Shown one piece after another: positions 61,192-64,000 of a stretch of 64,000 bases of DNA; positions within the stretch are counted from its first letter, which is position 1; each line of letters starts with the position of its first letter. Under the pieces are notes generated by a model. It was not told where the DNA came from, did not search any database, and saw nothing but the letters and a program-made list of their open reading frames with translations. Made by a program: the position numbers and the translations under genes. Source of the DNA: Chamaecrista fasciculata (taxonomy: Eukaryota > Streptophyta > Magnoliopsida > Fabales > Fabaceae); NCBI GenBank assembly GCA_003254925.1, contig QANZ01021666.1, positions 43,495 through 107,494 of the forward strand, written 5' to 3'.

Positions 61192-61254
61192 TTTACTGAA
61201 TTTAAACTTCATAAAGTATAGATTTTAAACTTTTATAACTCAAATTACGTCATT

Positions 61255-61328
61255 TACTATCTAAACATTACCGAGGAAAGTTGTTTCTTACGAAACCGAA
61301 GTCATTCATCGGTAATGTTTAGATAGTA
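61255..61328. repeat. Perfect 20-bp hairpin, 34-nt loop
   Basis: TACTATCTAAACATTACCGA at 61255-61274 and its exact reverse complement at 61309-61328. It lies about 360 bp downstream of the acyltransferase stop codon. Could be a miRNA-like foldback, a terminator-like RNA structure, or the collapsed ends of a MITE. Confidence 0.85.
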
Positions 61329-61484
61329 TCACTTATTACTTGTAAGACCTTTAAAATGTGATATAACTGAACCAAAATTTTGAAGTTTCTTCGTATATAA
61401 AGCTAAATATTAAACCTTTGACACTTAATTAAAAGAGGATCGATGAGCTTTTACCATTCATATACAGGAAATAAATAGCATTAA

Positions 61485-61538
61485 GATCAAAGATCAATGG
61501 CCAGAAAAAAAAAATGAAAACTGTGATCAAAGATCCAA
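61485..61538 (+). repeat. Possible further A-tailed micro-insertion
   Basis: GATCAAAGATC at 61485-61495 recurs at 61525-61535. Between them is a 29-nt segment with GGCCAG followed by ten A and then TGAAAACTGT. The A-run is not terminal, so this fits the class less well. Confidence 0.4.
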
Positions 61539-61691
61539 GTTGGTAATCACTTGAAATTTCCAGATATGCGCCTTCCAAAACAATGGACACAGAATTATTG
61601 AAGTGACACAACAATTGAAATTACCTCATTACCTTCCCAAGTTCTTCAAACACACTTATATTTCTTCAGGATTGTCTCCATATATATATAC

Positions 61692-63071
61692 TCATAATCT
61701 CGAAGTAGGCAATACTTCCTCCTCTATATCCTCATAAAACATCTTCTTCAAAGCATCTACCTGATATGACTGCAAACAAACAGCCACAACAAACCCATCA
61801 CTACTTCCATCATTCACAACAAAAGCTTTCCCATCAGAATTCAAATTCCCAGGTCCCATAAACACAGGCTTCCCCCACCCAAAATCAGTGTCATAAAACA
61901 GAAAATTCGTCCACCCAACAAGAAAGAAATTAGGGTTTCCCTTAAACTTTCCTTCTGGGGTCACCGTGGAAACATGAAAAGTGTCCCTCAAAACACCCAA
62001 ATCCACCTGATTCCCTATGTAATCAAGAGCCGATCTCACATACTCATCGTTCATTTTCTCTATCGCTTCCCTCACTTTCTTCACTACAAAACCCAAAGGC
62101 TTGTGTACAATGTCACCAAAACAGCAAGTTTGTGTCACGGTTGGAAAAGTAGCATTTCCAAAGAAATCACTCCTAAGTGGTGGATTCAATCTGTTCCTAC
62201 AATTCACCAAAGTAGCCAACCTCGTTTTCTGATCCCCATTTGAAAAGTCAAACCTTACTTTCGAAACACACCTCCATAAGTGTCCTGCTATCACCTCAAA
62301 ACTCGTGAAACCACGTTGCCCTGTCTCAAAGTCTCGAACTTTAAGCTTCAATTTCTGAACTTGATCCCTGGTGAGCTTCAAAATCACAGCTTTCGCCATA
62401 CCCATTTCACTTTTTCCCTCCAATTTCCCTTCCCAAACAGGATGAGGCTGAAACTCAACATGATCAAACCTGGGCTCTGTTCCATTCAACTTCATCGAAT
62501 CCAACAAGGTTCGATCCAAAAACGGCATGTCGGAGACACCCAAGTTGATTCCTCTGGCTAACTTAGCCCACGAGTTCATAAAACCAGAAACAGCAGCCCC
62601 ATCAGTGATGACACGACAAATGGCGATACCTAAAGTGAGACCCCCACATGAAAATCTAGTGAGCTGAGCAGAAATCAGAGGAATTTCTTCGATTTTGGAA
62701 GAATCATAATCGAACTTAGGAGAAAGGTGTTGGACGATTTGATGGGTGGATTCGAAATCGCCAAGATCTTGTAATTTAGCATCGGATTTGGCTTCAAAGA
62801 GTGTGGCTCCTTGGGCATTGCAATGGAGTTGTAAGCGACCGCCATGGGATAAGCTTAATCGAGCAGAGAAAGGGAAAAAGTAAACGAGGGTTTTGCTGAG
62901 AGAAGAAATGAGAGTGTCGATTGGAGAAGTGTTAGTGTTCGTGGGAGTGTAAACGAGGAGGATGGAGCCATGAGTGGGAAGCTTGATTTGATCGCAGAGG
63001 GATAAAGGGAATATTCCGGTGGGTGTGGGATCGGAGGGGACGACTTTGTAAGAAGAGGAGATAGAAACCAT
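61692..63071 (-). CDS. BAHD (HXXXD) acyltransferase-like protein with RXXXD instead of HXXXD
   Basis: An intact single-exon frame of 459 residues, full family length. The BAHD hallmarks are the N-terminal PSDPTPTGIFPLSLCDQ, the GHLWRCVSKVR helix near 263-273, and the structural motif DFGWG at 396-400 in YDTDFGWGKPVFMGPG. At the catalytic motif the sequence is ICRVITDG: position 153 is Arg (codon CGT) where BAHD enzymes have the general-base His, while Asp157 is kept. BAHD enzymes transfer acyl groups from CoA thioesters to alcohols or amines; overall the sequence recalls the hydroxycinnamoyl-transferase/spermidine-transferase clade. With Arg153 normal catalysis is doubtful, but the frame is intact, so a non-catalytic or altered role is possible. 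Substrate unknown. Confidence 0.92.
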   Translation of the reverse strand: MVSISSSYKVVPSDPTPTGIFPLSLCDQIKLPTHGSILLVYTPTNTNTSPIDTLISSLSKTLVYFFPFSARLSLSHGGRLQLHCNAQGATLFEAKSDAKLQDLGDFESTHQIVQHLSPKFDYDSSKIEEIPLISAQLTRFSCGGLTLGIAICRVITDGAAVSGFMNSWAKLARGINLGVSDMPFLDRTLLDSMKLNGTEPRFDHVEFQPHPVWEGKLEGKSEMGMAKAVILKLTRDQVQKLKLKVRDFETGQRGFTSFEVIAGHLWRCVSKVRFDFSNGDQKTRLATLVNCRNRLNPPLRSDFFGNATFPTVTQTCCFGDIVHKPLGFVVKKVREAIEKMNDEYVRSALDYIGNQVDLGVLRDTFHVSTVTPEGKFKGNPNFFLVGWTNFLFYDTDFGWGKPVFMGPGNLNSDGKAFVVNDGSSDGFVVAVCLQSYQVDALKKMFYEDIEEEVLPTSRL

Positions 63072-63332
63072 GTTTTGTGAATTTCAAGGTTAATGGGAAA
63101 ATACTGAAAGAAGATGGAAGGTGGTAGAGTACTAGAGTTAGAGAGAGAGAGACGTATAGGATGAGAAGAAGTACGGTTGAATAATGAATATACTCTTGTT
63201 ATGTACTATAACCATGTAAGTAGATATTACCCACAAGACAAATGGTCTCAACTCTCACAAACGACAAGATAGTTGTCATGTTGTGATAAATAATGCGAAA
63301 GTCCTATTTTGGTCTACCAGTTATAGTTAATG
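63072..63332. other. Acyltransferase promoter region
   Basis: 5' flank with a GA-rich stretch (63125-63170), probably 5' UTR. No other feature. Confidence 0.5.
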
Positions 63333-63593
63333 TTTGAGCAAATCTTCTTTTTGGTCCCTCAATTGTTACTGAGTCGAGGAATCGGTCCCTCAATTGTGGG
63401 AAACTACAACTCAGTCCCTCAATCGTACAATCCCGTTTACGTTTTGGTCCCTCACGTCTGGTCCGTTAGTGATAGAGGTGTTAAGTGATGACGTGTCACC
63501 GTTATCTGCTTAGGTGGCCGTTAAATGCTTAGTTGAGGGACCAAATCCTCGACTTAGTAACAATTGAGGGACCAAAAAGGGGGTTTGCTCAAA
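63333..63593. repeat. Foldback H: 'ggtccctcaattgt' palindrome
   Basis: The left end 'tttgagcaaa...tttttggtccctcaattgttactgagtcgagga' pairs with the right end 'tcctcgacttagtaacaattgagggaccaaaaaggg...tttgctcaaa'. The middle holds further 'ggtccctcac' units and a GC-richer spacer (63460-63530). Confidence 0.88.
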
Positions 63594-64000
63594 TTAGTAT
63601 CCAACTCATTTCCATTTGACACCTCATTAAAACTACTCTCTTGCAATTTGGTCCCAAAACCCCTAAATCCCCTAAAACTTTTTTTTTAATCCTCTTATTC
63701 ATCTTTTTCATCTTCATTTCTTTTAGTCCCAAATGCTAAAAATAAAATTGTAAAGTATCCCAAAACCCTTCCAAACATTCAAATTTAGTCCTTAAATGTA
63801 TTAAAAACCCTAAAACTTAAGCCCCAAACTCTAAACCCTAAACCCTAAAATCCTAAACTCTAAACCCTAAAACTTTAAACCCTAAATTCCTAAAATTGTA
63901 AAGTGTCCCAAAACTCTTCCAAACATTCCAATTTAGTCCTTAAAAGTATTAAAAACCCTAAAATCCTAAAACCCTGAACTCTAAAACCCTAAACCCTAAA
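63594..64000. repeat. Degenerate telomere-like (CCCTAAA) DNA in a 148-bp tandem
   Basis: From about 63775 the sequence is rich in 'aaaccctaaa' and variants such as 'aaaatcctaaa'. A larger unit starting 'aaaattgtaaagt.tccc' at about 63745 repeats at about 63893, period 148 bp. It includes 'ttccaaacatt' and 'atttagtccttaaa' in both copies. The repeat continues off the window. Confidence 0.75.

Larger units (their letters stand above)
60215..61691. other. Intergenic, CHX promoter to acyltransferase 3' end
   Basis: Contains the CHX 5' flank, a 46-bp tandem (61100-61191), a 20-bp perfect hairpin (61255-61328) and a possible A-tailed insertion at 61485-61538. No gene seen. Confidence 0.55.

Noticed and set aside
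61692-63071. Calling the BAHD gene a pseudogene
   Set aside because: Frame is complete and all other motifs are intact; only the catalytic His is changed, so it is kept as a coding gene.
1-64000. CRISPR arrays, operons, phage or bacterial systems
   Set aside because: All genes and repeats are of plant nuclear type; the spaced repeats seen are foldback units, not CRISPRs.

Overview
The window is nuclear DNA of a flowering plant, most likely a rosid-type eudicot. It is AT-rich, the genes carry many GT-AG introns, intergenic DNA is full of MITEs, foldback repeats, solo LTRs and LINE/SINE remnants, and every single-copy gene resembles an Arabidopsis family member. I cannot name the species. One run of Ns (42697-43085) is an assembly gap.

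Nine host genes are supported. From left to right they are: nCBP, an eIF4E-family cap-binding protein (+, 7731-9948); an intronless DYW-class PPR protein closely resembling the plastid RNA-editing factor OTP82 (-, 10689-12884); a CSD3-like Cu/Zn superoxide dismutase (-, 13807-16367); an AP2/ERF factor of the RAP2.11/ERN type (-, 19913-20752); a 20-exon importin-beta of the IPO5/KETCH1 type (-, 25093-32603); an R2R3-MYB of MYB5 type (+, 41144-42100); a Qa-SNARE of the SYP13 group (-, 48375-53375); a CPA2 cation/H+ exchanger resembling CHX28 (-, 56574-60214); and a BAHD acyltransferase whose catalytic histidine is replaced by arginine (-, 61692-63071). I rebuilt the spliced genes by hand from splice sites; reading phases agree across all junctions and product lengths are close to family norms. 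nCBP/CSD3 and RAP2.11/KETCH1 are also neighbours on Arabidopsis chromosome 5 (from memory), so the left half looks like an old syntenic block. No operon-like arrangement is expected or seen.

Mobile DNA dominates the rest. A hAT element with a BED/DUF659 transposase (412-4032) has a perfect 8-bp target duplication but a probable splice lesion. Two large non-autonomous PIF/Harbinger elements (33364-35139 and 46138-47356) have TAA/TTA duplications. Two solo LTRs of one family flank the MYB locus. There is a LINE reverse-transcriptase tail (about 5745-6590) and two tRNA-derived SINE candidates.

Two patterns are less ordinary. First, about a dozen foldback (palindromic) repeats of unrelated sequence are all assembled from short direct repeats around a 'gggaccaaaatt'-like word; one lies directly in front of nCBP. 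Second, at least eleven tiny insertions (mostly 11-19 nt, one about 39 nt, with a short A or T run) are each bracketed by an 8-16 bp direct duplication. Five of them share a TC(A/G/T)GGCC or GGCC core next to the A-run. They look like footprints of extremely short retroposition events and are my best candidate for something undescribed.
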